Source: Massariosphaeria phaeospora (lineage: Eukaryota > Ascomycota > Dothideomycetes > Pleosporales). From it: a stretch of DNA of 64,000 bases. The translations under genes and the position numbers were made by a program. Location of the stretch: NCBI GenBank assembly GCA_011032825.1, contig JAADJZ010000004.1, positions 930,001-994,000 of the forward strand, written 5' to 3'. Of this stretch, positions 20,813-32,155 are shown piece after piece; positions within the stretch are counted from its first letter, which is position 1; each line of letters starts with the position of its first letter. The notes beneath the pieces were generated by a model. It had not been told where the DNA came from and did not search any database. It saw only the letters and a list, made by a program, of their open reading frames with translations.

Positions 20813-22501
20813 TCTCGATCACTTGACTATCGTGGTGATAAGAAGGCTCGACGTGGGATGGAGCTTGGAGCTGTGTGAGAGAGATAATCAAGAAAAGTTT
20901 GTGTCGGAGAGCCTTGCGTGTCAGAGAGAGCTTCAGGCGGTGGGCGCAGAAGTGGGGGTCGCTGACAGTCGCGGGTGTGGTGGAGGAGGAATCCGGGAGG
21001 TGGGGAGAGGTTAAGTACGAGCGGAGGTAGAGCTGGTCGCGCGCGGGTCTTGGCGCCGCCGGGAGAGCATCCACTCACTAATTGTCGACCGAGAGAAAGA
21101 CTGGGTAAAACGGCGTTACCCGGCACAACAGTACCAACCTATCAAGGTGGATGTCACCGGTTCGCATAGCTGAAAGACTGTATCAGGGGGCAACCGGAAA
21201 GCGAACGGGTGAATAGACAGTCGAGAACATGAATGTGAAATTTAAACGACAGAGTGAAAGACTGTGCTCCCAGACCCGTGAACGCACATAATCGCGCCAG
21301 GTTGAGACATCACGCAGCTTCATACTAAAAGAAACACCGCGAGCCAGTACCGTATATAGTGGTTTACTAGCGTAGAAGGGTTACCGCTAACAGAAACGAA
21401 CGGTTGACGATGGAGGTATTACTGCTTAGTAAGGCGAATTTGGCCGACGCTGTCACCCTATTTTCGGGGTCATTGAGCGGGAAGCGAGCTATGATTGCTC
21501 TTGAGTGTATAGCATTCATATGGAAAGAAAGAGGATAGATTGAGAGGAAGATTTTGAGTAAGACCCCGTTGCGAAACGTTTCAAGTACGGGTGAGCTGGA
21601 CTGGGCCTGGACCGATGTGTTGGTGCCTTTCGAATCGATGCAAGTAGCCACATCATAGTCAGTTTTACACAATGAGTTACACCATGAGAAGAGAATGTCA
21701 ATCTAGGCACGATTGCCATAGACAAACTGGCTTGCTGGTATACTAGCTTTGCGGTGCCCCAAACTGGAAGCAAGCGGTCTCACAGCCTATATCTGCCCGC
21801 GTCGGCGCGGGGAACGAGTCAACGAGATCGTAGCGCTTTGTTCGGGGTGCAGTAGTAACTAAATGAGTTGAGTCGGTGTGGCAGGTGATGGATGTGTCGA
21901 CTCTCGACACCCGAGACGTGAAGTGGCGTTGAGAAGCCGCGGTTCGGCGGCACGATCCCCCGTTCCGCAGCCTTGGCAGAAATCATCCGAGGGGCACCTC
22001 CGATTTCAACCCCGTGTCACCCGCAATCATCTGCAGCACCAACACCAGTCACGCTTGCGTAAAGCAAACAAAGCCGAAAACCCTCCAAACCCCTTATCGT
22101 CATGTTGGAACTAGCTCCATGTACAAAGGGTTCTCGCTGAGGATCGCGAAACGCGTTCACGCGCTCACTGTCAGTCGTCTACCATGTAAACTGTACTGCG
22201 TCAAAGCTAATTAGGACTTGCAGTGTATTTCCCAAATCACGATCCTTCGACGAATGCCAATGAGCGCTGCCTTGCCTCAATATTCTGCTATCATGGACAA
22301 TCGCATAAACTTGCTGGACGATAGAGCGCGGATATGAACGAATGAGATGTGGCCCGCATGGACACGGTCGGGTAGGCCAGCTATAGACTGATGAGAACAG
22401 AGCCAACGACATGCTCAGGATTGAAGCTTGTTAGCCTCATGTTCGCCTTGCCGTGCGATCTCGAACTGGCTAAACAACTCGGGGACACGCGCATGACGGG
22501 A

Positions 22502-22616
22502 TGAACCATGGTTCTGAGAGGCTCCACAAAACGAAACACCCACTCAGCTCACGCTGAAAACAAATGAAGCTCTCCGTAGCAAGTTTGAGCTTTGCGAAAA
22601 CTTTCTCCGGGCCTCG
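22502..22616 (+). repeat. dispersed repeat copy A
   Basis: A run with blocks CCATGGTTCTGAGAGGCTCC, ACACCCACTCAGCTCACGCT and AGCTTTGCGAAAACTTTC. The second half matches 33908-33990 closely; the first half matches 63307-63381. Relative to 33954-33987 it has C-to-T changes (CCGCAGC to CCGTAGC, GTTCGAG to GTTTGAG). Confidence 0.8.
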
Positions 22617-23194
22617 TTCCTTGGCGACGTAGTCTTTCAGGCGGAGCATCCCTCGTTGTTCGTATCATCCCACGCACACCCTTTCATTGCAGCCCCTGCA
22701 TGTCATCTGCTTTACTGCGAGCTCCATAAGTCTTATCTTTCTCTGAACTTCTACGGTAGATCGAACGTTTTTGTTCAAGGCTCGACTTGCCGTAGAAGCT
22801 GGGGAATACGATTTATAGTAAGTGTAAGGCGCCCATGATCTCGCCCCCACCTGCGAAAGGAGGCACGCGATAAGATTGGAACGACCTTAACCCAATTGGA
22901 GCTAAGTCGACCATCTCTTATCTGTGAGTTTCCTCTAGGACGTTTGTAAACAACTCCACTTAACAGCAGCTGAGTAGGTAAAACCCAGTCAGCGTTTTAT
23001 CCTTATAGGAGCCTGACGTCGACGAAAAACGTATTCCCCAGATTCTACAATGATTGCCTGCGTCGGCGTACCCAAATGCGAATCCTTACGATTCGGACGA
23101 TCTCTGTCGCACGAGAGGGGTCATTTTCTGTTAGTGGAAGGCCTCTCGCACGGAAATACGTCAGCATTCGCTAGTGCTCGCACTCGCGTAGCTC

Positions 23195-23200
23195 TATATA
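23195..23200 (+). promoter_or_regulatory. TATA-like element
   Basis: TATATA about 165 bp upstream of the P450 ATG at 23363. Confidence 0.4.
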
Positions 23201-23362
23201 GCGACAACTCTCGCAGCTTTAGACCGACATTATTTACTCCTTTTTACGTTCATACTTTATTTCTCTACCCTCGCCGTCATACCGCGAACTCGCGTGTGAA
23301 CACTAAGAAAAACTCCGAATAACAAAGCCCGGAGTGTATTTCAGTCTGCTGCATTGTTAGAA

Positions 23363-25148
23363 ATGTCGGTCTTGAGGATTCTCGTCACGGTAGGCGTAGT
23401 TGTTGTATCTGCATTGCTGTATGGTCTACGCGCCGGGTACCAGAAACGTTCGAAAATAGACCAACTGCGCAAGCAGGGCATCGTAAGTCAAGCGTCGCGA
23501 CCCCAGATCATGCTAACAAGATTCAACAGGCGATGCCGCCATGGAGCTGGTGGTTCGGTCACCTCGCTTACCTTCAACGCGCGCTCAAAGACCTTCCGCC
23601 TGACGTGAACGTTTATGAGGCTATAGTAGAGCTCGTTCGAGAACATTCAGACACGGAAATCTTCCTGCTGGATTTCTGGCCTGTATTTGAGCCGGTCTTC
23701 ATGGTATACGGCCCTGACCTATCTATGCAAGTATCATCGAACCAAAACAACTTGGCCAAGCCTCAATATTCACATGAATCTTTATCGCCAGTCGTTGGTG
23801 GCCCTAGTCTCATCTCTATGAACGATACGGATTGGAAATTCTGGAGGTCTTTACTCAACCCGGGGTTTAGTAACGCGGCCATGATGCATCGGGTGCCGGA
23901 TTTGGTTGACGCAGTCGAAACGTTCTGTCATGAGCTCGGCAAGTATGTCGACCGGGGTGTTTTCTCTCTGGACGACATGACCACGAGGTTGACTATGGAT
24001 GTTATTACCAAGGCCATTTTGTAAGTTCCATAATAACTCAAGTCTTCATGGTCGACTGATCAATTAGGGATACCGACCTTGACAATCAACGCTCGGAGCA
24101 TCCGCTCGCACAGGCTCTGAATACCATTCTCGCGTGGCATTCTTTCTGGGACCCTCGTATACTTCTCAACCCGCTTCGCCCATTGGTTCAGCGATATTAT
24201 GGAAGCATCATGGACAAGTTCATCCGAAAGGAATTGGAAAAGAGGTTCCAGGAGATGAAGACCTCTGCAAATTCTACCGGCGGCAACCCCTCGCAACGAT
24301 CCAAGTCTGTGATTGCGTTGGCTCTGAATGACTATATGGCACAAAAGCGCCAGAATCACGAAACCGGACTACAGGATCTCAAAATCGAAGACAACTTCTC
24401 TCGGATTGCAGCCAACCAAATTCGACTGTTTTTGTTTGCAGGGAATGATTCAACTTCGAGCGCTATCGTCTATACCTTCCATCTACTATCGAAGTATCCA
24501 GAAACCCTTGCGAAGTTGCGTCAAGAGCACGATGCGATACTTGGCCCTCCAGGTGGTACCGCAGCCAAGCTGAAGGTGAACCCATCCATTCTCAATCAAT
24601 GCAAATACACCCTCGCTGTTATCAAAGAAACGCTTCGCCTCTACCCACCCGCTTCTTCCATGCGCGCAGGCCGCGCCGACGTGTCTATAACGGATAGGAA
24701 GGGGAATACATATCCGACCGCTGGCCTTAGCATAACCATAATGCACAAATTCGTCCAGCAAAACCCTCGTACATGGCCACGGCCGCAGGAATTCCTCCCC
24801 GAACGGTGGCTCGTCGAGCCCGGGCACGAGCTCTATGTGTCGCCGAATAATGGCGCGTATCGGCCTTTCGAGCAAGGCCCGCGCAGCTGCATTGGACAGA
24901 CGCTGGTCAACAATGAGATGCGCATTGTGTTGATACTAGTGGCGAGGACGTTCGATTTCCGGCCAGCGTATGAGGAGTGGGATGTGCTGAAACGGGAGAA
25001 GGAAGGAGTCTTGATGAAGATGGCGAGGGCCTTGGGAGTCAAGGGCGAGGATGTCAAGATGGTAGATGGGGAGAGAGCGTACCAGACGTCGGATGCTGGG
25101 GCGCATCCAGCTGAGCGTTATCCGTGTCGCGTTTCTCTTGCGGCCTAG
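23363..25148 (+). CDS. Cytochrome P450 monooxygenase (intact copy of a duplicated pair)
   Basis: Three exons, 23363-23482, 23530-24020 and 24068-25148, with two 47-bp introns; 563 codons. The N-terminal hydrophobic segment (residues 4-22) anchors it to the ER. P450 hallmarks are complete: I-helix FLFAGNDSTSSA, K-helix KETLRLYP (ExxR), PERW, and heme loop FEQGPRSCIGQ with Cys478 as the heme ligand. The C-terminal GERAYQT...HPAERYPCR is reminiscent of the CYP59/StcS group of sterigmatocystin-type pathways, but that family call is from memory of motif style and weak. The pseudogene at 28306 has the same first two exon lengths (120 and 491 nt) and is clearly its duplicate. Substrate unknown; the neighbourhood of oxidoreductases suggests secondary metabolism. 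Confidence 0.93.
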
Positions 25149-25879
25149 GTCTGAAGACGCTGTTTGCTGCTGATCTGGAGATATCCTACCAACCGTATCT
25201 ACGAGGCCGCACCATCGGCACTACCTGCCTTCATTATATATCCCTCTCTCTTTAAACCCTCCGCGGGATGTCGACCATCCATTCGATCATATTCAGGTTT
25301 AGCGGAAAACGCGAACCGATATGCAGTTCGCTGTTGACGGTCCAGGGCTCTTCGGGCCGAGTCCAGGCGCGTCCGCCATTCGATCATATCGGAATTAACG
25401 GAAAATTCGTGATTCGTTTCCGATGCGCAGGTAAGCGTACCCTCTTACCTCTGCAAGCTCTACATAGACAATGCCTAGTATACTAGATACAACAAGGCTT
25501 TGTACAGATAGAAGTAGACTATCTGCTTATTGCTAAAAACTGCTAGGCTGTCAAGGATCGCGGAGGGGCAACCCCCGGGGCGTGTCGCCAACGCGTTCGC
25601 CGGGCCACCAGTACCCTCCCTACCTTATCGATAACCAGCATCGCTATAATAGCCTGCCTGACCCCACGCCCACCTGCTCTTACCTCCTCATAACACCCTC
25701 GCAAACCCAGCTGGTCACGATCGGCCAGTCCTCTCTTCGCTTTCTCCCCAGCTGGTTCCACCGACTCGCGTTCTTGTACACGCAGACCAAGCTGGTATTG
25801 ATCGGTCAGTACCTCCCCTCTTCGCCTTTTTACCAGCCACATCCACTAACTCGCAATCCTGCACCAGCACCGACCGACT
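25149..25879. other. intergenic region with local duplications
   Basis: Two local direct repeats are visible. CCATTCGATCATAT followed by CGGAAAA occurs at about 25279-25310 and 25376-25405. A ~65-bp unit containing AGCTGGT, GATCGG-CAGT and CTCTTCGC occurs at about 25709-25772 and 25791-25855, just before the F-box start. No gene is seen. Confidence 0.5.
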
Positions 25880-27274
25880 ATGGCCTCACTCACGACCCTT
25901 CCAACGGAGCTCCTCGTCGCGATTGCTGAGTACCTTGACGGCAAGACCGCTATTCTCAACAGTCTCTCGCAGGTCTGCCGAAGGCTTCGACCGATAGCCC
26001 AGGATCTGATGTACACGAATATCACTTTGCGTGGGCATCGGAAGGGAGAGCTGGCTTGTCTGTTACGCACGCTGCTCGGCTTGCCATGCTGGTTGGAAAA
26101 AATCAGACGCCTCGACCTCGAATTGACCCACCTCGAGAGTGATACAATGCCGAAGCAAGAATTTCTGCCCTTCGAGTCCGCGTCAACTCAAGAAGCCTTT
26201 GTTGGGAACATCATCAACCAGCTCAGTCTGCGGTCTAGAACAGATGATGCCAGCAGCCTCGAGACGTTCACTAGCCGATGGGCAGATGGTCTGAAGGCTA
26301 ATGGCCAAGCTAAATTTGCCGGAGTTCTCCTCGCACTGGTTCCCAAGGCTGTTGATATCCGACTCACAATGCTGGATAGCGAGGGCAATTCCTCACCGTC
26401 TTACAACCCTTGCTACGCATTCTTTAACATTGGGCGCGAGGTAACACACATTCTCGGCGGGTTATCATCCTTCTTTTCCGGTCTACGAAACGTGAAGCGC
26501 ATCACCATACCGCGCGGCAACATCTCAATTCTCCATCTGCCTTTCTTGGGATTGGAAACACTTGAGGTTCACTTAGGAAGGATAACCCTAAACCATACGA
26601 TTCTGGACAACTTGCCCGCATATGCACAACTACAGACTATGATTTTGCGGGGCGATTCGAAACACCTAATGCAAGGATACGCGGACGGGTGGGTGAATCA
26701 AGCAATCAGACAATTCCAATGTCTGGGCCTCAGCCACTTTGAGTTCCATCTGAGGAATCCCCGTCCGCTGTACGAGTACGCTCCGGCAAGCTTTTCTCCG
26801 CTTGTTCAATCCCTCCACAGCGTGGCCAGCACCCTCAAGTCTCTCAAGCTTGATTTCAGCATCGACGAACAAACATTTGGGTCGGGAGATCACGCTCCCC
26901 TTCCCGTCTGTAGCTTCGAAGGACTCCCGAATCTGCAACAGCTGGAGGTTCCCATGTTTGCACTCCCGGTCGACCCGCAGTTGAATGCACCGATGGCAAC
27001 TTTGGAGAAGCTGACCATCATCTGCCCAACCGCCGGTACACTGGACTATCTGGAACGTCTTACAGTACGAACCCCGTTCTACACTTCCCTCGTCCTGTCC
27101 TACACTTCCCTGGTCCCGAGTCTGCAAGAAGTGGTCCTGCTCTGTCGCTCGAGCAAGGGCGAACCAATGTCCTACTTCCACGACAACAACCACCACGTCT
27201 TTCGCAAACTTCGTGGCATGGGGGTTTCCGTATCTCTCCGCGAGTGTGACGCACAGGATATTTTCGGGGAATAG
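25880..27274 (+). CDS. F-box domain protein
   Basis: A single exon of 464 codons from the ATG at 25880. Residues 5-45 (LTTLPTELLVAIAEYLDGKTAILNSLSQVCRRLRPIAQDLMY) fit the F-box pattern LPxELLxxIxxYL...LSxVCRxLR; this helix bundle binds Skp1 in SCF ubiquitin ligases. The remainder has irregular Leu-rich segments (for example LRNVKRITIPRG, LPFLGLETLEVHLG, LPNLQQLEVPMF) that look like degenerate leucine-rich repeats, as in many fungal F-box proteins. The target is unknown. It sits between the two copies of the duplicated P450 and its frame is intact, so it has escaped the decay seen in the downstream copy. It may simply have been caught between the duplicates. Confidence 0.85.
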   Translation: MASLTTLPTELLVAIAEYLDGKTAILNSLSQVCRRLRPIAQDLMYTNITLRGHRKGELACLLRTLLGLPCWLEKIRRLDLELTHLESDTMPKQEFLPFESASTQEAFVGNIINQLSLRSRTDDASSLETFTSRWADGLKANGQAKFAGVLLALVPKAVDIRLTMLDSEGNSSPSYNPCYAFFNIGREVTHILGGLSSFFSGLRNVKRITIPRGNISILHLPFLGLETLEVHLGRITLNHTILDNLPAYAQLQTMILRGDSKHLMQGYADGWVNQAIRQFQCLGLSHFEFHLRNPRPLYEYAPASFSPLVQSLHSVASTLKSLKLDFSIDEQTFGSGDHAPLPVCSFEGLPNLQQLEVPMFALPVDPQLNAPMATLEKLTIICPTAGTLDYLERLTVRTPFYTSLVLSYTSLVPSLQEVVLLCRSSKGEPMSYFHDNNHHVFRKLRGMGVSVSLRECDAQDIFGE

Positions 27275-27827
27275 ACTCTAACCTCCAAGCTCTGGATGAA
27301 AAGAAGATTTTGGTTTCAATAATGGGAATGCTATAGGAAAAGTATGGAATCGGACCATGGGGACTTCAGCACATGGGAGACGGAACGCCACTGCCATTGT
27401 AGAATCGCTTGGGTACTGAGCGAGAATATGAATATGGATCGGGCAGGGCGAATAAAGCAGCTTTGGGGAGAGGGATTATAGGAAACGATCGATATAGCGG
27501 CGAGACGCTCGACTCAGCTCTCATGTGTATACAAGTAACGAACACAATCTACTAGCCTTGCTAATACATTACTCCTTATAGTGAATACAGTGGGGCTTGG
27601 TATTCGCCGTATCAACTCTCGTACACGCTTCTTGTATCTTATACAGTATCAAGAGCATCACGTATACAGGCCGTAAATGGTGGACAATCTTTTAATGGGG
27701 TCAGAAGAGTCGACTTTGTAAGCGTTTCTGGTGACCTGGAGTTCAGAAGGCCATTGCAGAGCGTTAGAATTAAACATTCCATCAAACCAGCGATTCTAGA
27801 ACATCGTTAAACTGCTCGGACGTCTGT
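27275..27827. other. intergenic region
   Basis: 3' flank of the F-box gene. No gene, repeat or motif is apparent. Confidence 0.5.
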
Positions 27828-28127
27828 TTAGGTTTCTTCGCGCTCGCGGCCCCAAGCTAGCATCACCAGAAGCCTCTCTTTTCGCCTCTTCTCGCCAACC
27901 ATCGACGTTAGTTCCTGGAAGATGCTATCCTGATTCTCGCTTTCTTCATTTTCGTAGGATCCAGAGCTATTTCTTATGAGAGAACTATTAAGCTGGTTTT
28001 CCGGAATGAGATGAGGACAACGCTCATAGCTGGGGTGAAATTCACATGTTTCATATCCCGGGTTGCAACCATATTCCTCACCACTACTCCCCAGAATGTG
28101 ACCTATATCTAGAGTCAGGGTTTGCAT
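27828..28127 (-). CDS. Hypothetical 99-residue protein, possibly a gene fragment
   Basis: The open frame actually runs from 28439 on the minus strand, but the part above 28150 overlaps the first exon of the P450 pseudogene in antisense and has no coding character. From the ATG at 28127 the product begins MQTLTLDIGHILG and contains GCNPGYETCEFHPSYERCPH, an ordered Cys/Tyr/Pro-rich stretch unlike a chance frame, followed by a polar tail. I do not recognise it. It could be a small gene, the last exon of a larger one, or a relic. No signal peptide is visible. Confidence 0.3.
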   Translation of the reverse strand: MQTLTLDIGHILGSSGEEYGCNPGYETCEFHPSYERCPHLIPENQLNSSLIRNSSGSYENEESENQDSIFQELTSMVGEKRRKERLLVMLAWGREREET

Positions 28128-28305
28128 ATTGTGCAGGTAATCATAAGGTGCAACAGCGCTAATATTGATCCAGCTCGATGGGCTGGTCGCGGCTGTGCCG
28201 CAAAGTGAGCCCGTGCGCGGAGTAAAACCCCACCTGCATTTGTTTCTCCCTGCCGCTTTTCGACACCAATCTCCCCATCGCCTTGAGATCAACCTGCACA
28301 ATTGC

Positions 28306-30118
28306 ATGGCTTGGTCGACAGTATTCACGGCAGTTGCCGTCGTAGCCTTATCGGGTCTGTTATACTTAGGAAACGTCGTCTTCCAGCACCGTTCGAGGAT
28401 CAACCAGTTGCGAAAACAAGGGATAGTACGTGTTTTCATCCTCTATAGATGCTGTTCGTTAGCTAAAGTTTCATTAGCCCATGCCCGAGGAATGGAGCTG
28501 GATAACTGGCCATCTATTGACTCTTCAGAAATACGTCGATCGAATCCCGCACGATGCTAACGTCAACCTAGCCATGAAGGACTTATGCATGGAGTATGGT
28601 GACACTGACATTTTCCTGATGGATTTCTAGCCAGTCTACCCACATCTGCTTATGGTATATGGTCCAGAGGTGGCCGTACAAGTCTCGACGAAGTACAACC
28701 TTCCTAAGACTGAGCAAATTGGGAAGTCCATCCTACCTATCATAGGGGGTCCCAGCCTGATATCGATGAATGGCGATGAGTGGAAGACGTGGCGAAGCCT
28801 ATTCAAGCCCGGATTCAGCGCTGCAAGCATGTCGGAGAACGTGCCACACATTGTGCGTTATGTACAGATATTCTGCGACAAGTTGACGGAGCGAGCGGGC
28901 AAGGGCTTGTTCAAACTTGATGATCTTACCACAAGATTGACAATGGACGTTATCATCAAGTTGACCCTGTAAGTAGCAGTGCTCAGCTGAACCACGATTA
29001 GTCTCATTTTCATACAACTCATTACACCGTTTATCATGCTAACAGCAGGCAGCGACACGGACCTTGATTACCAGCGATCCGAAAACCCGTTGTCAAACGC
29101 CTTGGGCTGGATCGCGCGATGGCACTCGTTCTGGGACCCTCGAATCTTGATGCATCCTTTTCGACCCTTCATCCAGAGATACTTTAGCAAGGCCATGGAC
29201 GATTTCATCAGGAAAGAACTAGACCAACGGTTTTTGGAGCTAAAGGCCTCAAAATCGGTCAGCTCAGGCCGCACCAAGTCAGTGATTGCTCTCGCACTCG
29301 AAGCTTACATGGCGGAAAATGCGTCGAAGGATCTCGCAAGAATGACGAAGCTTGATGACCACTTCGCGCGATACGCCACCTACCAAATTCGCCTCTTTCT
29401 GTTCGCTGGAAACGACACAACCTCATCAAGCATAATCTACGCATACCATCTTCTCTCTCAGCACCCCGAGATTCTCGACGAGCTTCGCAAGGAGCACGAC
29501 AGCGTTTTCGGCACAGACACTTCGAAGGTCGCGGACATGCTGAAAGAGAAGCCAGCTCTCTTAAACCAATGTCGATACACACTAGCAGTAATTAAAGAGA
29601 CGCTACGACTATGTGCACCTGCATCTACTATGCGCGCGCCCCGATCTGGAGTTGTCGTGACCGACCGCCACAACAACGCGTATCCCATGGACCACGTTGG
29701 CGCCACTATCGTACACCCCACCGCGCATCTAAATCCCCGCGTCTGGCCACGTCCAACCGAGTTCCTCCCCGAGTGCTTCCTCGTCGACTCGGACCACGAG
29801 CTGTATCCAAATCCAGGGGCCTATCGTCCGTTCGAGCAAGGCCCACGAGCGTGCATTGGCCAGACACTGGTGTACAATGAAATGAGGACGGTGCTTGCGC
29901 TCACGGGGCGTAGCTTTGAGATCTCTCCTGCTTATGATGAGTGGGATAGAGAGCAGGAGCGAAGCGAGGGATGGATGAAGAAGCTTGGAAAGCGTGTGGG
30001 ACTTGTGCGAGAAATGCCGAGGACGGTGCATGGAGATCGTGCGTATCAGACTGAGAAGGCGGGAACGCATCCTGCAGATGGCTATCCCTGTCGTGTTGAG
30101 CTGGTGCATAGTGATTGA
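28306..30118 (+). pseudogene. Cytochrome P450 pseudogene, duplicate of the gene at 23363
   Basis: Exons 28306-28425, 28478-28968 and 29053-30118; the first two have exactly the lengths of the intact copy and the whole would read 558 codons. An in-frame TAG at 28628-28630 replaces the Trp that the intact copy has in LLDFWPVF (Trp90). The product would be a 90-residue stub without heme site. The rest of the frame is open and keeps the I-helix FLFAGNDTTSSS, KETLRLC, and the heme loop FEQGPRACIGQ. The PERW motif has become PECF, a second damaging change. TGG-to-TAG is a G-to-A change whose complementary strand is CpA to TpA, the context preferred by RIP. Stop read-through or an assembly error is possible but less likely given the PECF change. 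Confidence 0.85.
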
Positions 30119-30374
30119 GAGATATACTGATTACCGAAGGGTGCAAGAGTGCTTTCATGGGACTGACACCGTCGTAATCTTGCAAGGCAACTGCAAAGAG
30201 CCGAGATAAACCCTGACCGCGGGAATGGATCTAAAAAGTGTTGACTGAAGGATTTCTATCATCTCATACATACCTGGATGCTCAAGTCATACATCTGCCT
30301 GAAGCACGGTCTAAATGGTCATCGTGAAGCATACCTATCCCATATAGAAATCCTCCTTTGGAGCCATACCTTCC

Positions 30375-32155
30375 CTACTTAAACAACTTGAGTCCTCCCG
30401 GGACTTGTTTTTGGAACACACCCTTAGGATCATATTTGCGACTAACTTCCTGCAAAAACCGCAGATTCGCCTCGCCGTAGCTTCCAATCGGGCCCTGCCA
30501 TCCATCCGCGTAGTTGAGGTATATCCATCTGTTCCAGACCCCTCTTGCCTTGGCCTCACGCACCATCTCATCATGAACTGCCTTCCCCGTGCTCCGGATG
30601 ACTTCGTCGTAATCGGCATTGTTTCATCTTGCTGAAATTAGACACAACACTTGTGCGCCATCCGAGGGGTTGAGACCCATCACGTTTCCGCCCTTCAGTC
30701 CGCTCTTCGATGTTATAGCCGGCGGCAGGGGCTGGAAGGTGAGCGACATCGCGAGTGAGGAGGTTGCAGAAAGTTGTGTGGAGACGGTCTTCTTGAAGGT
30801 ATCGTATACGTAAGTCAGAAACGCAAAGTCGTTCTTGAACGTTATGGTGATGTACATCTGACTGCGTAGATTTTTCAGTGACACTAGCGTCTCAAAACGT
30901 ACAGCGCTCGCTTACCGAAGTCCATTCGGTTGCATCGACACGAATTCCACTGTAAAGTCCGTCAAATTCGAGATGCGCATTGTGTTCGCGAACTGCGGTT
31001 GCGCTTGCACAAACGTCTCGAACGCAGCTGAATTTGCTTCTTGCTTTGTGTATTCCATGTTCGCAGTAGCAACGAAGCCCCTTCCTGGCACGTATGCGTG
31101 GCTCTGGATGAGCGCGGCAAACTCGTCAAAGTTCTGGTCCTTGTTCAGCTCGGTAAAGCCCTTCAATAATTGTGGTGATGCAGAATCGTCGTACAAAATC
31201 GAGCCTCCCCAGAACAGACTCTGTGGAAAGGCGGTGACGTCAAAGCGAGTGACGAGGCCGAAGTTGTTGGACCCGCCTTGGAGGGCGAGCTAGAGGTCTG
31301 CATTGGAGCTGGAGTTGGCGTTTACGATGCGGCCATCCGCAAGGACGACTTCGAAGTTGAGGACGTTGTCACAGGCGAAGCCTTTCCTGGCGGAGAAGTA
31401 CGAGATCCCGCCTGAGTCAAAAGGTCAGCCTCACCGGGAAGATGGGCGAGGAAACACAGCATCTTACCACCGGTTGTCAGTCCGCCGACTCCAATGGACG
31501 CGCCACGGCCTCCGACCACGGCGAGCCCCATCTTGTCCATCCGTCTATAGACCTCTCCCCATATCGCGCCAGCACCAATTGATGCTGTCGTCTTCTGGGA
31601 ATTCACGGTAATAGCATTGATTTGTCGCATGTCAATCGTGATGCCGCCGTCAATATTAGCACTTCCGGCCCAAGGCGTGTGGCCACCTCCTCGGATAGCA
31701 AATGGGCAACCGGAAACATGGCTCAGAATAGAGAGTGTCTTGACAGCTGTTGCAACCTCGAGCGCGCTCAACGGGGTGAGGATGCAGCTTGGTTGGATCG
31801 TGGATTCTTGAAGCGACCAGTATGAGCTTGTCGAGGCTGTGTATGCCGGGCTAGACGGGAATGACACTTTCCCCGGTAAAGCTACGGATAGAGCGAGACA
31901 CTGAAGTGTCTGACCGTTAACGACCTGCCCTTGGTAGAATGTGAAAACTACTACGAGGAGGAAAGGTATCACGCCCCAAGCGAAAACTGTGTGCGGCGAG
32001 ATCGGGAGTTCCAGGAGACTGTAATACAAGAGAGAGGCTGGAATAATACTAACGCAGAAAGACCAGTGCGGTGGACGTCCATGTTCGTGTGCTCGAACGG
32101 GTTGAAAGCTCGGCAGGAGGACGGTGGCGAGGTATGTAGATAAAACAAGCCACAT
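30375..32155 (-). pseudogene. FAD-linked (BBE-type) oxidoreductase pseudogene
   Basis: Exons run from about 32155 to 31468, 31411-30916 and 30861-30375, with 56-bp and 54-bp introns that restore frame. The FAD_binding_4 region shows PSCILTPLSALEV, FAIRGGGHTPWAGSANIDGG, where His fits the usual 8-alpha-histidyl FAD site, GGRGASIGVGGLTTGGGISYF and ALQGGSNNFGLVTRFDV; the BBE-like end is YGEANLRFLQEVSRKYDPKGVF. Two in-frame stops break it: TAG at 31290-31292, in the DL-x-LALQGGSNNFG block, and TGA at 30624-30626, in the ISAR-x-NNADYDE block. Both positions normally hold a large residue, most simply Trp TGG. The N-terminal ~85 residues look membrane-spanning, which is unusual. The 5' end is uncertain. 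Confidence 0.8.

Larger units (their letters stand above)
20813..23362. other. 2.5-kb divergent intergenic region
   Basis: Separates the start of the large BTB-like gene (-) from the P450 gene at 23363 (+). No coding sequence is convincing. It carries one copy of a dispersed repeat (22502-22616) and, close to the P450 gene, a TATA-like site. Confidence 0.5.
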
